Part shown: positions 24,951 through 35,032 of the stretch, in pieces
Position numbering within the stretch: position 1 is the stretch's first letter
How the letters are laid out: every line of letters begins with the position of its first letter
DNA from: an uncultured Chitinophaga sp.
Lineage (GTDB): Bacteria; Bacteroidota; Bacteroidia; Cytophagales; Cyclobacteriaceae
Length of the DNA: 64,000 nucleotides
Assembly: GCA_902168205.1 (NCBI GenBank)
Contig: CABHOK010000014.1
Coordinates: 434,001-498,000 of the forward strand
Reading direction: 5' to 3'
The notes under the pieces: generated by a model
The model's input: the letters and a program-made list of their open reading frames with translations, nothing else
The model's database searches: none
What the model was told of the DNA's origin: nothing
Position numbers and translations under genes: made by a program

Positions 24951-27560
24951 TTACTTCCGGTTGAACGTTGTGAGCAGTTCGTTGAGCTTTAACAATGCCT
25001 CCACCGGACTGATGGTGTTGATATCAATTCTGCTGAGCTTCTCCTCTATTTCCTTAAAGCGGGGATCAGCTTCAAACAATGTCATCTGAGGCGTAGGCTT
25101 CGGTACGTCACGTACTTTTTCGCGCTGTTCATTTTTATGTTTATCCTTTTCAAGGAAGTGCAGAATTTCATTGGCACGAAATACTACGCGATTCGGCATA
25201 CCAGCAAGTTGTGCTACATGTATACCAAAGCTGTGCTCGCTACCACCTTCTTTCAGCTTACGCATAAAGATGATCTTATCACCAACCTCTTTTACCGAAA
25301 CGTTGAAGTTCTTCACGCGTGTGAGATCTTCTTCCAACTGATTCAGTTCGTGGTAGTGTGTAGCAAAAAGTGTCTTCGGTTTAAAGTCCTTATGGTTGTG
25401 CAGATACTCAACTATAGCCCATGCTATAGAAACACCATCGTATGTACTGGTACCTCGTCCGATCTCATCCATTAATATAAGACTGCGGTTGCTCAGGTTA
25501 TTGAGGATACTCGCGGTCTCCGTCATCTCCACCATGAAAGTTGATTCACCGCGCGAAAGATTATCAGAAGCACCTACGCGTGTAAATACTTTATCCACCA
25601 AACCAATTGACGCAGCTTCTGCCGGAACAAAACTTCCCATCTGCGCCATTAACACAATGAGTGCGGTTTGTCGCAGCAATGCAGATTTACCGGCCATATT
25701 CGGACCGGTGATAATCATTATCTGCTGTTTCTCGCTGTCGAGGTAAACATCGTTGGGAACATAGCTTTCACCTACGGGTAATTGCTTTTCTATAACCGGG
25801 TGCCTACCCGCCTTTATATCAACAATGAGTGATTCATTTATCTGCGGGCGGGTATATTTATTCCGCGCTGCCACCGTAGCGAACGACAACAAGCAATCGA
25901 GTTGTGCTATAACCCGGGCGTTCTGTTGAATCTGTGGTATATACGCTGCTGCCGCCTGGATCAACGCCATGAAAATGCGTTGCTCAATAGCTGTCAGTTT
26001 TTCTTCTGCATGCAATATCTTCTCTTCGTATACCTTCAGCTCTTCGGTTATATAGCGCTCGGCATTTACCAGTGTCTGCTTGCGTATCCAGTCAGACGGA
26101 ACCTTATCTTTATTGGCATTGCTTACTTCCAGGTAATAACCGAAAACCTTGTTGAACGATATCTTTAGTGAATTTATACCAGTGCGTTCAACTTCGCGCT
26201 TTTGTATCTGCAGTAAATAATCTTTTCCGGAGAAAGCAATCTTTTGCAGTTCATCCAGTTCGGCATCTATACCTTCTTTAATAAGGCCGCCCTGATTGCT
26301 GGCAATGGACACGTCTTCTCTTAGTTCCAGTTCTATTTTATCAACCAGTTGTTCGCAGGCATGAAGCTGCTCTGCCATTTTTTTCAATACAGGCGATTCA
26401 TGATTTCTCAACTGTTCGCGAATCGGCTCAATGCATTTGAGCGAGCGTTTCAGTTGCAGCATCTCGCGCGGGTTGATACGGTTCACAGCAACCTTTGATA
26501 TCAATCGCTCCAGGTCGGTGATCTGCTTGAGCGGCTCTGCTACTTTTTCAGCAAGTGTTGAGTCATTATAGAATGTATCAACGATAGAAAGTCTTTCGTC
26601 AATGGCAGCCTTCTCTTTCAGTGGAAGAATCATCCACTTACGCAGCTGCCGCGAACCCATGGGTGTAACGGTACAATCGAGAACTTCAATCAGTGGAACA
26701 CCACCTTCATTCTGAGAGTTAACGATCTCGAGGTTTCGAATGGTAAATTTATCAAGCCATACGTAGCGATCTTCATCAATACGTGAGATCGATGCGATGT
26801 GTGAAGTATCTTTATGTTCTGTTTCTTCGAGATAGTGCAGTATTGCTCCGGCTGCTATAATGGCTTCGCCATAATCCTCTACACCAAAACCTTTCAGCGA
26901 AGCAGTTTTAAACTGGTTGGTAAGTTTTTCATAGGCATAGTCATATCCATATACCCATTCATCCAATGCGAACGTGCTATACTCTTCGCGGAAAAGAGAT
27001 TCGAACTTTTCGCGTGCCGGTTTGCTGAATATAATTTCAGACGGAGCAAAGCCCTGCACCAGTTTCAATATATAGGTCTCGGTTCCCTGAGCTGCATAAA
27101 ATTCACCGGTAGATACATCCAGGAAAGAAACACCTACGGCATTTGAAGAAGCAAAAATGGAAGCGAGAAAGTTATTCTGTTTCCGATCGAGTACATTATC
27201 GTTAAACGACAAGCCCGGAGTAACAAGCTCGGTAACACCACGCTTTACTATACCCTTAACAAATTTCGGATCTTCCAACTGATCGCAGATTGCTACACGG
27301 TGACCCGCCCGCACCAGTCGCGGTAAATATGTATCCAGCGAATGGTGTGGAAAACCTGCGAGCGCAGTTTCTGAAGCAGAGCCATTGCCACGCTTGGTTA
27401 GCACAATATCAAGTACCTTGCTGGCCGCAATGGCGTCCTGCCCGAAGGTTTCATAAAAATCGCCTACACGAAAAAGCAAAAGAGCACCGGGGTACTTTGC
27501 TTTAATTGCGTTGTATTGCTTCTGTAACGGAGTTTCTGTTGAGGTTTTTGCTTCTGCCAT
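24951..27560 (-). CDS. mutS: DNA mismatch repair protein MutS
   Basis: The ATG at 27560 (MAEAKTSTETPLQKQY) is preferred over a TTG three codons upstream; this gives 869 residues. The mismatch-recognition Phe-x-Glu is in RVGDFYETFGQDA. The ATPase core has the Walker A ITGPNMAGKSALLRQ, DNLSRGESTFMVEM, LMDEIGRGTSTYDG and FATHYHEL. MutS binds mismatches and recruits MutL. Length and domain order match MutS1. The minus strand carries TATCTTTG 6 bp before the ATG, which would give a very short 5' leader. Convergent with the DEAD-box gene. Confidence 0.97.
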   Translation of the reverse strand: MAEAKTSTETPLQKQYNAIKAKYPGALLLFRVGDFYETFGQDAIAASKVLDIVLTKRGNGSASETALAGFPHHSLDTYLPRLVRAGHRVAICDQLEDPKFVKGIVKRGVTELVTPGLSFNDNVLDRKQNNFLASIFASSNAVGVSFLDVSTGEFYAAQGTETYILKLVQGFAPSEIIFSKPAREKFESLFREEYSTFALDEWVYGYDYAYEKLTNQFKTASLKGFGVEDYGEAIIAAGAILHYLEETEHKDTSHIASISRIDEDRYVWLDKFTIRNLEIVNSQNEGGVPLIEVLDCTVTPMGSRQLRKWMILPLKEKAAIDERLSIVDTFYNDSTLAEKVAEPLKQITDLERLISKVAVNRINPREMLQLKRSLKCIEPIREQLRNHESPVLKKMAEQLHACEQLVDKIELELREDVSIASNQGGLIKEGIDAELDELQKIAFSGKDYLLQIQKREVERTGINSLKISFNKVFGYYLEVSNANKDKVPSDWIRKQTLVNAERYITEELKVYEEKILHAEEKLTAIEQRIFMALIQAAAAYIPQIQQNARVIAQLDCLLSFATVAARNKYTRPQINESLIVDIKAGRHPVIEKQLPVGESYVPNDVYLDSEKQQIMIITGPNMAGKSALLRQTALIVLMAQMGSFVPAEAASIGLVDKVFTRVGASDNLSRGESTFMVEMTETASILNNLSNRSLILMDEIGRGTSTYDGVSIAWAIVEYLHNHKDFKPKTLFATHYHELNQLEEDLTRVKNFNVSVKEVGDKIIFMRKLKEGGSEHSFGIHVAQLAGMPNRVVFRANEILHFLEKDKHKNEQREKVRDVPKPTPQMTLFEADPRFKEIEEKLSRIDINTISPVEALLKLNELLTTFNRK

Positions 27561-27566
27561 GATGGG

Positions 27567-27574
27567 CAAAGATA
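27567..27574 (-). promoter_or_regulatory. -7 type box immediately before mutS
   Basis: TATCTTTG on the minus strand matches TAnnTTTG exactly and ends 6 bp before the mutS ATG at 27560. No TTTG is found at the usual distance upstream (a TTTG lies 28 bp away), so the promoter call is uncertain. If used, the mRNA would be almost leaderless. Confidence 0.3.
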
Positions 27575-27620
27575 GAAAAGTCGACTATGCATGGCCGACA
27601 GTCAAACTGATTTTTTTATG

Positions 27621-29030
27621 CTAAGCCGTAGCCTCTGTTTTGGTATGCATCAGTGTTTCTTCCAGTTCGGCAATTCGCTGCTGATACTCTCTTTCTTTGC
27701 GGGCCAGTGCTTCCTGCGTAGCGGTGAGCTCCTCCAGGTTTTGTCGCATTTCTTCCTCATTTGCACGAAGTTCTTCCGACATGGTTTGTGCCTTCTCTAA
27801 TAACTGCTTGGTGCGCTGATTTACTTTGTGATTGGAGATGAACGATGCCAGTGCTTCTCCTAATTTTTCAAGCAATTCAAAGTGATGTTCTTCAAGCTCA
27901 TGAAACGAAGCTACTTCCAATATAGCCTCCGTTGTATGCGTGGTTCGTATCGGCATAACCAATACAACATGAGGTGGTGCATCGCCAAGACCTGACGTGA
28001 TGTGTATATATTCCTTCGGCACTTTCTTCAGGTAGATGGAATGTTTCTCCATATAGGCCTGCCCTACCAGACCTTCACCGGGTGCAAGTGATTTCTGCAA
28101 AAACTTTTTACGCTCAAAAGCATAACTGGCCACAAGGTTCAATTGCACTTTACCGTCAGCATCTTCATCTGCTATAAACAATCCGCCCTGGTTTACTTTC
28201 AGATATTTTATAATGGAAGAAAGCCATCGCTCATATATATTCTGCGAATCGTCCGTTACCTGGAGTAGGGCGCTTAGCTCTGCCACACCTTTGGCAACCC
28301 AGCTTCGGGCATCATCTTTTTTACGAGCCTCCTCGAGTTCGCGAAGTGTTTTACGAAGGTTCTCTTCGTTGCTGCGCAAAGTTTCGGTTTGCTGAAGTGC
28401 ATCGTCCAATAAACTTTTTGCTTTGCGATCGTACTGCTCGCCCATGCTGAACATAAATGTCGAAGCTGCTATAACAATGATAGTGAGCACAGCCATATCT
28501 TCTGTTACTATGCCATAATATTTATCATCAATGCCGAGGGATGCTATATCTACTTCGAACATTTCATGAATGGCATCATAACCAAAGCCGAGCAGTATAA
28601 TAACAGCAACAGCGCTGATCACATATTTTTTCTCAGCAGGCGTGAACATCGCGAATGGTAAAATAGCAGAGCCGATAATAATCATACGCGGTGTAGCATA
28701 ATGCAGAATATCGATGGTGGCAGGATCGCCAAATTTTTGTGAAATGTTAAGAACGAATAACCCCACGGCCGGAATGAGACTGGTAATGAAGCGAGACAAT
28801 CCGGTTAACTCCAGCCCGTTAAGAAACCAGATGCTGCTGGCTACCACCAACATGCCGAGCAGCGGAATGATAGCACTATGCTGACGAAATAAAAATACCA
28901 CCAGGAAGATCAGTGTGACAAAAGCGATAAGCAATCCAAAACGATTGGAGAGAACAATTCTTCGCGCCAGACGAAAGTCCTGACTATCAGTAACACCGAG
29001 GTACGAAATACTTTTCCAGAAGTTTAACAT
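27621..29030 (-). CDS. Membrane-anchored GAF-domain protein with coiled coils
   Basis: Residues 1 to about 190 hold six or seven hydrophobic segments (FGLLIAFVTLIFLVVFLF; AIIPLLGMLVVASSIWFL and others). A coiled coil follows (about 195-245), then a GAF domain (about 255-400; FIADEDADGKVQLNLVASYA and APGEGLVGQAY). A second coiled coil runs from about 400 to 465 (ELRANEEEMRQNLEELTATQ). No histidine kinase, GGDEF or other output domain is present. Such proteins occur in Cytophagales, often alone, and may pass a signal by protein contacts. The gene is upstream of mutS on the same strand, 60 bp away. Confidence 0.85.
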   Translation of the reverse strand: MLNFWKSISYLGVTDSQDFRLARRIVLSNRFGLLIAFVTLIFLVVFLFRQHSAIIPLLGMLVVASSIWFLNGLELTGLSRFITSLIPAVGLFVLNISQKFGDPATIDILHYATPRMIIIGSAILPFAMFTPAEKKYVISAVAVIILLGFGYDAIHEMFEVDIASLGIDDKYYGIVTEDMAVLTIIVIAASTFMFSMGEQYDRKAKSLLDDALQQTETLRSNEENLRKTLRELEEARKKDDARSWVAKGVAELSALLQVTDDSQNIYERWLSSIIKYLKVNQGGLFIADEDADGKVQLNLVASYAFERKKFLQKSLAPGEGLVGQAYMEKHSIYLKKVPKEYIHITSGLGDAPPHVVLVMPIRTTHTTEAILEVASFHELEEHHFELLEKLGEALASFISNHKVNQRTKQLLEKAQTMSEELRANEEEMRQNLEELTATQEALARKEREYQQRIAELEETLMHTKTEATA

Positions 29031-29106
29031 GGCAAAACAGGGTTAGGCACAACTTCACAGAACAACACACCTCTCGAAGATACTATTATTTCATAAAATA
29101 CACACG

Positions 29107-29114
29107 TATTTTTG
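29107..29114 (+). promoter_or_regulatory. Possible -7 box of the RNA methyltransferase gene
   Basis: TATTTTTG matches TAnnTTTG, 31 bp before the ATG at 29146. No clear TTTG is seen about 19 bp upstream; the nearest T-rich element is closer. The call rests on the -7 match and position. Confidence 0.35.
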
Positions 29115-29145
29115 CCGTCTGCTATATTTCTAAAAGACAGTCTAT

Positions 29146-29682
29146 ATGAAAAAGCTTTCGCTGGATGAGTTGGAACGAATTTCAGTTGATGAATTTAAAG
29201 AGTCTGATAAACTTCCGGTTTCCATTGTACTCGATAACATTCGAAGCCTGCACAATGTAGGTTCCGCTTTTCGAACAGCCGATGCATTTCGTGTTGAGAA
29301 AATTTACCTGACGGGAATTACCGGAACACCTCCTCACCGTGAAATACAAAAGACTGCATTGGGTGCTACCGAGTCTGTTGAATGGCACTATGCAAGCGAA
29401 ACAGCTGATGCCGTAAAAGATCTGAAAGCACAAGGATATACCATTGTAATAGTCGAACAGACAACCGCCAGTATACCGCTACAGCAATTTATACCGGCAG
29501 CCGATAAAAAATACTGTCTCATTTTTGGCAATGAAGTAAATGGTGTAAGTGAGGAAGCTATAGCCTATGGAGATATAGCGCTCGAAATTCCACAAGTAGG
29601 CACCAAACATTCGCTGAATGTTTCTGTTTGCCTGGGTGTGGTCGTATGGGAGATATTCCGAAATCTTGTACTGAAGCAGTAA
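29146..29682 (+). CDS. SpoU/TrmH-family RNA 2'-O-methyltransferase
   Basis: The 178-residue product has the SPOUT motifs: LDNIRSLHNVGSAFRTADAF (motif 1), FGNEVNGVSEEAI (motif 2) and LEIPQVGTKHSLNVSVCLGV (motif 3), which form the knotted SAM-binding site. Without an N-terminal L30-like extension it is a minimal SpoU enzyme, acting on tRNA or rRNA in the cytoplasm. The target nucleotide is not readable. Convergent with the DoxX-like gene. Confidence 0.92.
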   Translation: MKKLSLDELERISVDEFKESDKLPVSIVLDNIRSLHNVGSAFRTADAFRVEKIYLTGITGTPPHREIQKTALGATESVEWHYASETADAVKDLKAQGYTIVIVEQTTASIPLQQFIPAADKKYCLIFGNEVNGVSEEAIAYGDIALEIPQVGTKHSLNVSVCLGVVVWEIFRNLVLKQ

Positions 29683-29707
29683 CCGCAAAATTATACTATA
29701 GCAATTT

Positions 29708-30094
29708 CTACGTTTTATTCTCGTTCGATCCGATGGTGATCAGCGCCAGCAGCAACAATATACTATATTCAACGCCACCGGTAGAAGGGCCTACTACAAA
29801 CCAACCGTTCTGTGCATGTACCAGTATAATGCCCATAGTAATTATTACCGTCCAGCCGAGGCAGATCCATCGGGTAAATTTACCAAGAGCCAAAATCAAA
29901 CCTCCTGCAAGCTCAAACAACGTGATGGTCCATGCCAGCGCATAGCCAATCACAAATCCTTTGGCGTTCAGAAAATCTCCGAAATCATTTACGGTGTTAT
30001 AGTATACTCGCTGAAAGCCGTGGGCCATCATAAGCACAGACACACCGATTCTAAGCAGTACAAGAGACTGATGCTGACTGATCCATTTTTTCAT
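29708..30094 (-). CDS. DoxX-family membrane protein
   Basis: The 128-residue product has four hydrophobic segments, with the family pattern LLRIGVSVLMMAHGFQRV near the N-terminus and the TITLFELAGGLILALGKFTR segment. DoxX-like proteins are small inner-membrane proteins, some linked to redox or thiosulfate metabolism; no specific role can be given. It lies 54 bp downstream of the SNF2 gene on the same strand, so it may be the last gene of that transcript. Confidence 0.87.
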   Translation of the reverse strand: MKKWISQHQSLVLLRIGVSVLMMAHGFQRVYYNTVNDFGDFLNAKGFVIGYALAWTITLFELAGGLILALGKFTRWICLGWTVIITMGIILVHAQNGWFVVGPSTGGVEYSILLLLALITIGSNENKT

Positions 30095-30148
30095 AACGGA
30101 TAAATATATATTGTGAAGAGTATATATAGCTCCGGGGCAACCTATAGC

Positions 30149-33094
30149 TTACGCAAGCATCTGCATAATGTCTTCTTTCGAAAGTTGTTTCATGAAGCTC
30201 TCTTCGGTAGTAATGAGCTCTGTAGTGAGTTTCAACTTTCGCTGCTGCAACATCAATATCTTCTCCTCAACCGTGTTGCGCGTTATGAATTTATAGGTAA
30301 ATACTTTTTTCTTCTGTCCAATGCGGTGAGCGCGATCTACAGCCTGTGCCTCTACGGCCGGGTTCCACCACGGATCGAGTATAAATACATAGTCGGCTTC
30401 TGTCAGGTTCAATCCTAAACCACCAGCCTTTATCGAGATGAGGAATATCTTCAGGTTCTCGGTTTTATTGAAACGATCTACTTGCTCCTTACGATCGGTG
30501 CTTGAACCATCGAGGTATGCAAAATCTATTTTCTTTGCTTTGAGATACTGTCGAACTATATCCAGGTGTTTTACAAATTGACTAAACACCAACACCTTGT
30601 GACCTTCCGCCAAAGCATTCTCCAGCATGTGTGTGATGTCTTCATGCTTACCAGAATCTCCCTGATAACCTTGCTCGATCATACGCGGGTGATTGGCCAA
30701 CTGTCTTAACTTCGTAAGACCTTCCAATATCATGAAGCGACTGTTGCCGAGTCCTTCGGTTTCAATCAGGTTAAAGATCTTTTCGCGATATACTGATTTT
30801 ACTTCTTCGTAACGTTTCTCCTGCTCCGGAGTCATGGTTGAGTATTGTACATTCTCGACTTTCTCCGGAAGCTCAGTTGCTACCTGCGATTTATGTCTGC
30901 GCAGAATAAACGGTTTGATAACCGCGTGCAACTTGCGCGAACGCGATTCATCATTCTTCTTCTCAATCGGGTTTTGATATTCGTTTCTGAAATACGTCTG
31001 CGGACCTAATATACCCGGATTGATAAACGACATCTGCGACCATAAGTCAAGTGTAGTATTTTCAATCGGTGTACCGGTAAGCACAAGTTTGTGACGCGAC
31101 TTCAGTTCGCGCACCGCTTTTGAAATATTCGATGTCGGGTTCTTAATAACCTGCGACTCATCCAGAATTATATAGTTGAAATAGAATTGCTGCAGCAACT
31201 CTATATCCAGTCGTGTTATACCATACGAAGTAAGAATGAGGTCGTACTTCTCAAAACGACTTATATCTTTATTACGAAGTGTACCGGTATAATTCAGTAT
31301 ACGCAGGTCGGGAGTGAATTTACTCGCCTCCATCTCCCAGTTATAGATCAGTGATGTAGGCATTACGAGTAGCGATGTACCAGCACCGGCATCTTTTTCG
31401 GCCAGCAACATGGTGAGGGTTTGTACGGTTTTACCCAAACCCATATCGTCCGCCAGACATCCTCCTAATTTATACTCATGCAAAAAGCGCAGCCAGTTAA
31501 AACCTGCTTTCTGATATGGACGCAACTCACCTTTAAAACCTGTTGGTAAAGGATAATCCTTTATACCACTGAATGATGTGAGCGAACGCAGCTTCTCACT
31601 CAATTGTACTTTCGCCAGATTACCTTCTTCCAGTTCTTTTACAAGGTTGAGATGGTGCTTGCGCAGTACAGGCTTTTCGTTATCACCATCAGTCTCACTT
31701 AACGAGAAGAGGTCTGCATATTTGGTGAGCCATGCTTCCGGTATAATAGCAATCTCTCCATTGGGAAGTTTGAACTCCACTTTTCTGCGCATGATCAGTT
31801 TACGAAGTTCCTTGAATGGAATTTCGAACTCACCGAATTTTATCTTCGCGTGGATATCAAACCAGTCTATATTTTCCTTTACCTCAACTTCAATAACCGC
31901 TTTACCAACAAAGTATTTTTTATCGCGGCTTTCGGGCTGGCTCACTTCAAAACCGAGGTTGAGCAAATTTACCCGGTTCTCATTCAACCATGAAAATGCT
32001 TCTGACTTTGGTATTGCTACACGAAAGCCTTTCATAGGCAGTCCTAGCTTTTGCAGCGTATGTAAGAAGTTTCGCTCTACATCCGTAAGGCGCGTAACGC
32101 GATGGAATACGTAACCTTCATCGCCCTGCTTCTCCAGCGTAACACTTACCGGCCCTATATTATCACCACGGAAGCGATGCTTGCCATACTTGAATGAAAG
32201 ATCGAAAACAATTTTACCAGACTCATCGCTTGTATCTTCCGGTGGCGGACCTGCATCAAATAACGAAGGAGCAGCAGAAGGCTGCGTTGTATGTAACTCG
32301 GAAAGTGTAAGTACAGGATGCGGATCATATGCAGTTTTGTTGATCTCAAAACCATTTGCCTCCACATCATCAAACGATGCAATGAGTGGTGCTACAAAAC
32401 GATTGTAGTAAGTCTCTTCTACATTCTTCGGAATGACTACAAATTTCTTGGTAAAGAACGGAATGAGCTTTTTACCATCAACATATTTTTCAAAACCATA
32501 TAGGTTTCCATTCAACACCATCCATGCCGGGTTCTTACAAATCAGGTAAGCCGATGCATTTGGTAAATCCAGTTTTTTATCCTGGAAGAAAACAGACGGA
32601 TAATAGTTTGTATTGTCTTCGGTGCGCTTAAAATGAAACTGAATAGAAGCACGCTTCTCAAGTACTTCAATTTTTTTCCAGGTAGGTTCACCATCGTTAC
32701 CCATCTCGAAGAGTTGTTTACCCTTCATCTTATCGAGGATGCGGGCTCTTCGTTTCTCGAGGTAATCTTCAATTTGTTCCTGTATCAATTCATTGCCCTT
32801 TGTCTTATCATAGATCTTGGCAAAGAATTCTTCAGGCTTCATAAACTTGGCAGAGAACTTCTTCACGATGGCTTCCTGCTGCATGGAGTCCATCAACTCG
32901 ATCAATTCAAAATCGCGTGCATCGAGTCCTTTGGAAAATTCGCGTGCATTTTTCGAAGAGATGTTCTGATGTTGATACGTGAGCTTTCCTTTATCGTCAA
33001 GATGCACGATATAGGATTCGAAAATATAGCCCAGGTATTCGTGCTGATACAACGAATATATAATCTGGAACGGCTGTGAAGAAGACACTTTCAT
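30149..33094 (-). CDS. SNF2-family helicase-like ATPase
   Basis: The 981-residue product has an SNF2 core in its C-terminal half. Motif I is DDMGLGKTVQTL (about residues 548-560), followed by LVMPTSLIYNWEMEASKF, ILDESQVIKN, LTGTPIENTTLDLWSQ, then AGGLGLNLTEADYV and QAVDRAHRIGQ. The N-terminal half (about 1-520) resembles the bacterial SNF2-associated region, with two lobes and no SWIM cysteines. SNF2 ATPases move along DNA to remodel bound proteins; the bacterial target is unknown. The nearest downstream gene on the strand is DoxX-like. Confidence 0.93.
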   Translation of the reverse strand: MKVSSSQPFQIIYSLYQHEYLGYIFESYIVHLDDKGKLTYQHQNISSKNAREFSKGLDARDFELIELMDSMQQEAIVKKFSAKFMKPEEFFAKIYDKTKGNELIQEQIEDYLEKRRARILDKMKGKQLFEMGNDGEPTWKKIEVLEKRASIQFHFKRTEDNTNYYPSVFFQDKKLDLPNASAYLICKNPAWMVLNGNLYGFEKYVDGKKLIPFFTKKFVVIPKNVEETYYNRFVAPLIASFDDVEANGFEINKTAYDPHPVLTLSELHTTQPSAAPSLFDAGPPPEDTSDESGKIVFDLSFKYGKHRFRGDNIGPVSVTLEKQGDEGYVFHRVTRLTDVERNFLHTLQKLGLPMKGFRVAIPKSEAFSWLNENRVNLLNLGFEVSQPESRDKKYFVGKAVIEVEVKENIDWFDIHAKIKFGEFEIPFKELRKLIMRRKVEFKLPNGEIAIIPEAWLTKYADLFSLSETDGDNEKPVLRKHHLNLVKELEEGNLAKVQLSEKLRSLTSFSGIKDYPLPTGFKGELRPYQKAGFNWLRFLHEYKLGGCLADDMGLGKTVQTLTMLLAEKDAGAGTSLLVMPTSLIYNWEMEASKFTPDLRILNYTGTLRNKDISRFEKYDLILTSYGITRLDIELLQQFYFNYIILDESQVIKNPTSNISKAVRELKSRHKLVLTGTPIENTTLDLWSQMSFINPGILGPQTYFRNEYQNPIEKKNDESRSRKLHAVIKPFILRRHKSQVATELPEKVENVQYSTMTPEQEKRYEEVKSVYREKIFNLIETEGLGNSRFMILEGLTKLRQLANHPRMIEQGYQGDSGKHEDITHMLENALAEGHKVLVFSQFVKHLDIVRQYLKAKKIDFAYLDGSSTDRKEQVDRFNKTENLKIFLISIKAGGLGLNLTEADYVFILDPWWNPAVEAQAVDRAHRIGQKKKVFTYKFITRNTVEEKILMLQQRKLKLTTELITTEESFMKQLSKEDIMQMLA

Positions 33095-33249
33095 GCAAAA
33101 AACGATTTTTTGATGAAAAAAGAATTCGAATATTACGCATAAACGCTCTAAGAAGCGATACCTTTTTTAAATATATGGTACACGAATCTTACAAACGTTT
33201 TTTGGTGTTAAAACACTCATTAAACGTGTAACAGTTTCAGAGGGGTAAA

Positions 33250-34476
33250 TTAAAGTTGCTGCGGAGAAACGAACCGCGAAGCCAGAACAGCCGGCCTCGA
33301 AGAAATGAGAAAAGTAATAACGGACACTACGCCCAAGGTAGCGACAAAGTCGATCCACGAAATTTTTATAGGGTACCCCTGCGTAATGGAAGTTTCCATA
33401 CCCATGGAGATAATACCAAAGCTCAGCTGAAGCCAGCAGAAAAGTCCGCCCAGCACAAGACCAACCAGCGCTCCGGCAAACGCTATCAATGCACCCTCGG
33501 CGAGGAAGATATTTCTAATGAGGCGCTGATCTGCTCCCATCGCTGCGAGAATGGATATATCTTTTTTCTTGTCGATGGCCAGCATCATCAGGCTGAAAAA
33601 TATATTGATCGAACCAATGCCCAGCAAAAGGGTAAGCGACAGGAATGTGAAGAGCTTCTCCATCTTTAACAGGCGGTATAAATCTTTGTGTTGCTGCTCC
33701 TGGTTGAGCACGTTAAAGGAATCGCCCAGTACTTCCTGCAGTCTGCGTTGTACCGCGTTGATGTTCTCGCCTTCCAATATTTTTATTTCCAGTGATGTCC
33801 GTTTGTTGCCATAGTTGAGCAGGTCTTCCGCAAAGTCGAGCGGCACTAATACGTAGTTCTCATCTATATATTGAATGATAGAAAACACACCTCCCGGAAC
33901 AATGTTCATCTTCGAGTACATGCGTGAAGGATCGGTAACGCTCGCCTTCACGTCCTTGATATAATATATCTGCATGGCAAACATCGGATCTTCCACTGCG
34001 AGTGTGAGCGTGTTGCTTACACCCTGCCCTACAATAGCATAGTTTACCTTTCCTTTTTTCAGACGAAGTTTACCTTGCGTTATACTCTCCAGCGGGATAC
34101 GTTCCTGCTCAATAAAATTATCGCTCACACCTTTCAACGTTACAATCTGGTTGGCATCACGGTAGTGAACGTAGGCGTAGTCTTCAATAACTTCTGTTAC
34201 CAGCTTTACACCTTCAACCTTTTTTATTTTTGAAAGGAATTCGTCTGATGTTTTGAATGATTTTCCAACAGCAGCTTCAATCTTGATCTCGGGATCGAAC
34301 GAGTTATTAAGCGAGCGCAGTAAATCTTCAAGACCGTTAAAAACAGAGAGCACAATAATCAATGCCGCGGTACTGAACGCAACACCCACCATCGATAAGA
34401 TGGAAATGATGTTGATAAAATTCTTTTTCCGTTTGGAAAAGAGATACCGCCTGGCAATGAAAAAGGGAAGATTCAA
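33250..34476 (-). CDS. LolC/LolE-like ABC transporter permease (FtsX family)
   Basis: The 408-residue product has the classical start MNLPFFIARRYLFSKRKKNF, then a first helix, a large periplasmic domain (about residues 45-270, MacB-PCD-like) and three C-terminal helices. FtsX signature stretches include LGIGSINIFFSLMMLAIDKKKDI and LAAMGADQRLIRNIFLAEG. Such permeases with a LolD ATPase extract lipoproteins from the inner membrane; no ATPase gene is adjacent, as is common in Bacteroidota. It lies 54 bp downstream of rbfA on the same strand, probably co-transcribed. Confidence 0.9.
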   Translation of the reverse strand: MNLPFFIARRYLFSKRKKNFINIISILSMVGVAFSTAALIIVLSVFNGLEDLLRSLNNSFDPEIKIEAAVGKSFKTSDEFLSKIKKVEGVKLVTEVIEDYAYVHYRDANQIVTLKGVSDNFIEQERIPLESITQGKLRLKKGKVNYAIVGQGVSNTLTLAVEDPMFAMQIYYIKDVKASVTDPSRMYSKMNIVPGGVFSIIQYIDENYVLVPLDFAEDLLNYGNKRTSLEIKILEGENINAVQRRLQEVLGDSFNVLNQEQQHKDLYRLLKMEKLFTFLSLTLLLGIGSINIFFSLMMLAIDKKKDISILAAMGADQRLIRNIFLAEGALIAFAGALVGLVLGGLFCWLQLSFGIISMGMETSITQGYPIKISWIDFVATLGVVSVITFLISSRPAVLASRFVSPQQL

Positions 34477-34530
34477 GAAGTGTTATTTTAAAAGGTACTC
34501 ACTGTTTAAACATTTCCTGTGCAGTATACT

Positions 34531-34899
34531 TTATTCTTTTTTGTCTGGCGGAGGAATGTGCAGGTTTTTAATCAGTTCATCCATGCGCTGTGCATTTTCC
34601 TCCACTTCGTCAATATAAAAGATCAGCTCCGGAATAATACGAACCTGCTTACCGATCTTCTCTCCCAACGCGTGTCTGATCTCTTTTTTACGCGAATTGA
34701 TTTTATCGAGAATGCCCTGCTTGTCTTTTGCCAGCATCATGCTGATGTACACTTTGGCAACACTCAGGTCGGCACTCACTTTCACATCCGCCAGTGTAAT
34801 AAAGGCGTTATCGAGAATACCTCGCTTATCGCGTTGAAAGATGTCGCTTAGCTCTTTCTGGATAAGCTTTGAATATTTTAATTGTCTTGTTGAACTCAT
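34531..34899 (-). CDS. rbfA: Ribosome-binding factor A
   Basis: The 122-residue product starts MSSTRQLKYSKLIQKELSDI and has the KH-type RbfA pattern: ITLADVKVSADLSVAKVYIS, then RKKEIRHALGEKIGKQVRIIPELIFYID in adjoining segments. RbfA binds the 30S subunit and helps mature 16S rRNA. The length is normal. The gene is followed by the LolC/E-like permease gene, a pairing seen in other Bacteroidota. Confidence 0.94.
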   Translation of the reverse strand: MSSTRQLKYSKLIQKELSDIFQRDKRGILDNAFITLADVKVSADLSVAKVYISMMLAKDKQGILDKINSRKKEIRHALGEKIGKQVRIIPELIFYIDEVEENAQRMDELIKNLHIPPPDKKE

Positions 34900-35032
34900 A
34901 AATAAATCGGGCCCTTTAATTTACGGAAGTCTTTCGTCACTAATTCCCTGACAAAGATGAAAAAACATGCGAATCATTTCAATCTTTAAAACTACTGCTC
35001 TATTTTTCGAACTACTTTAAACAGAAACTCTT

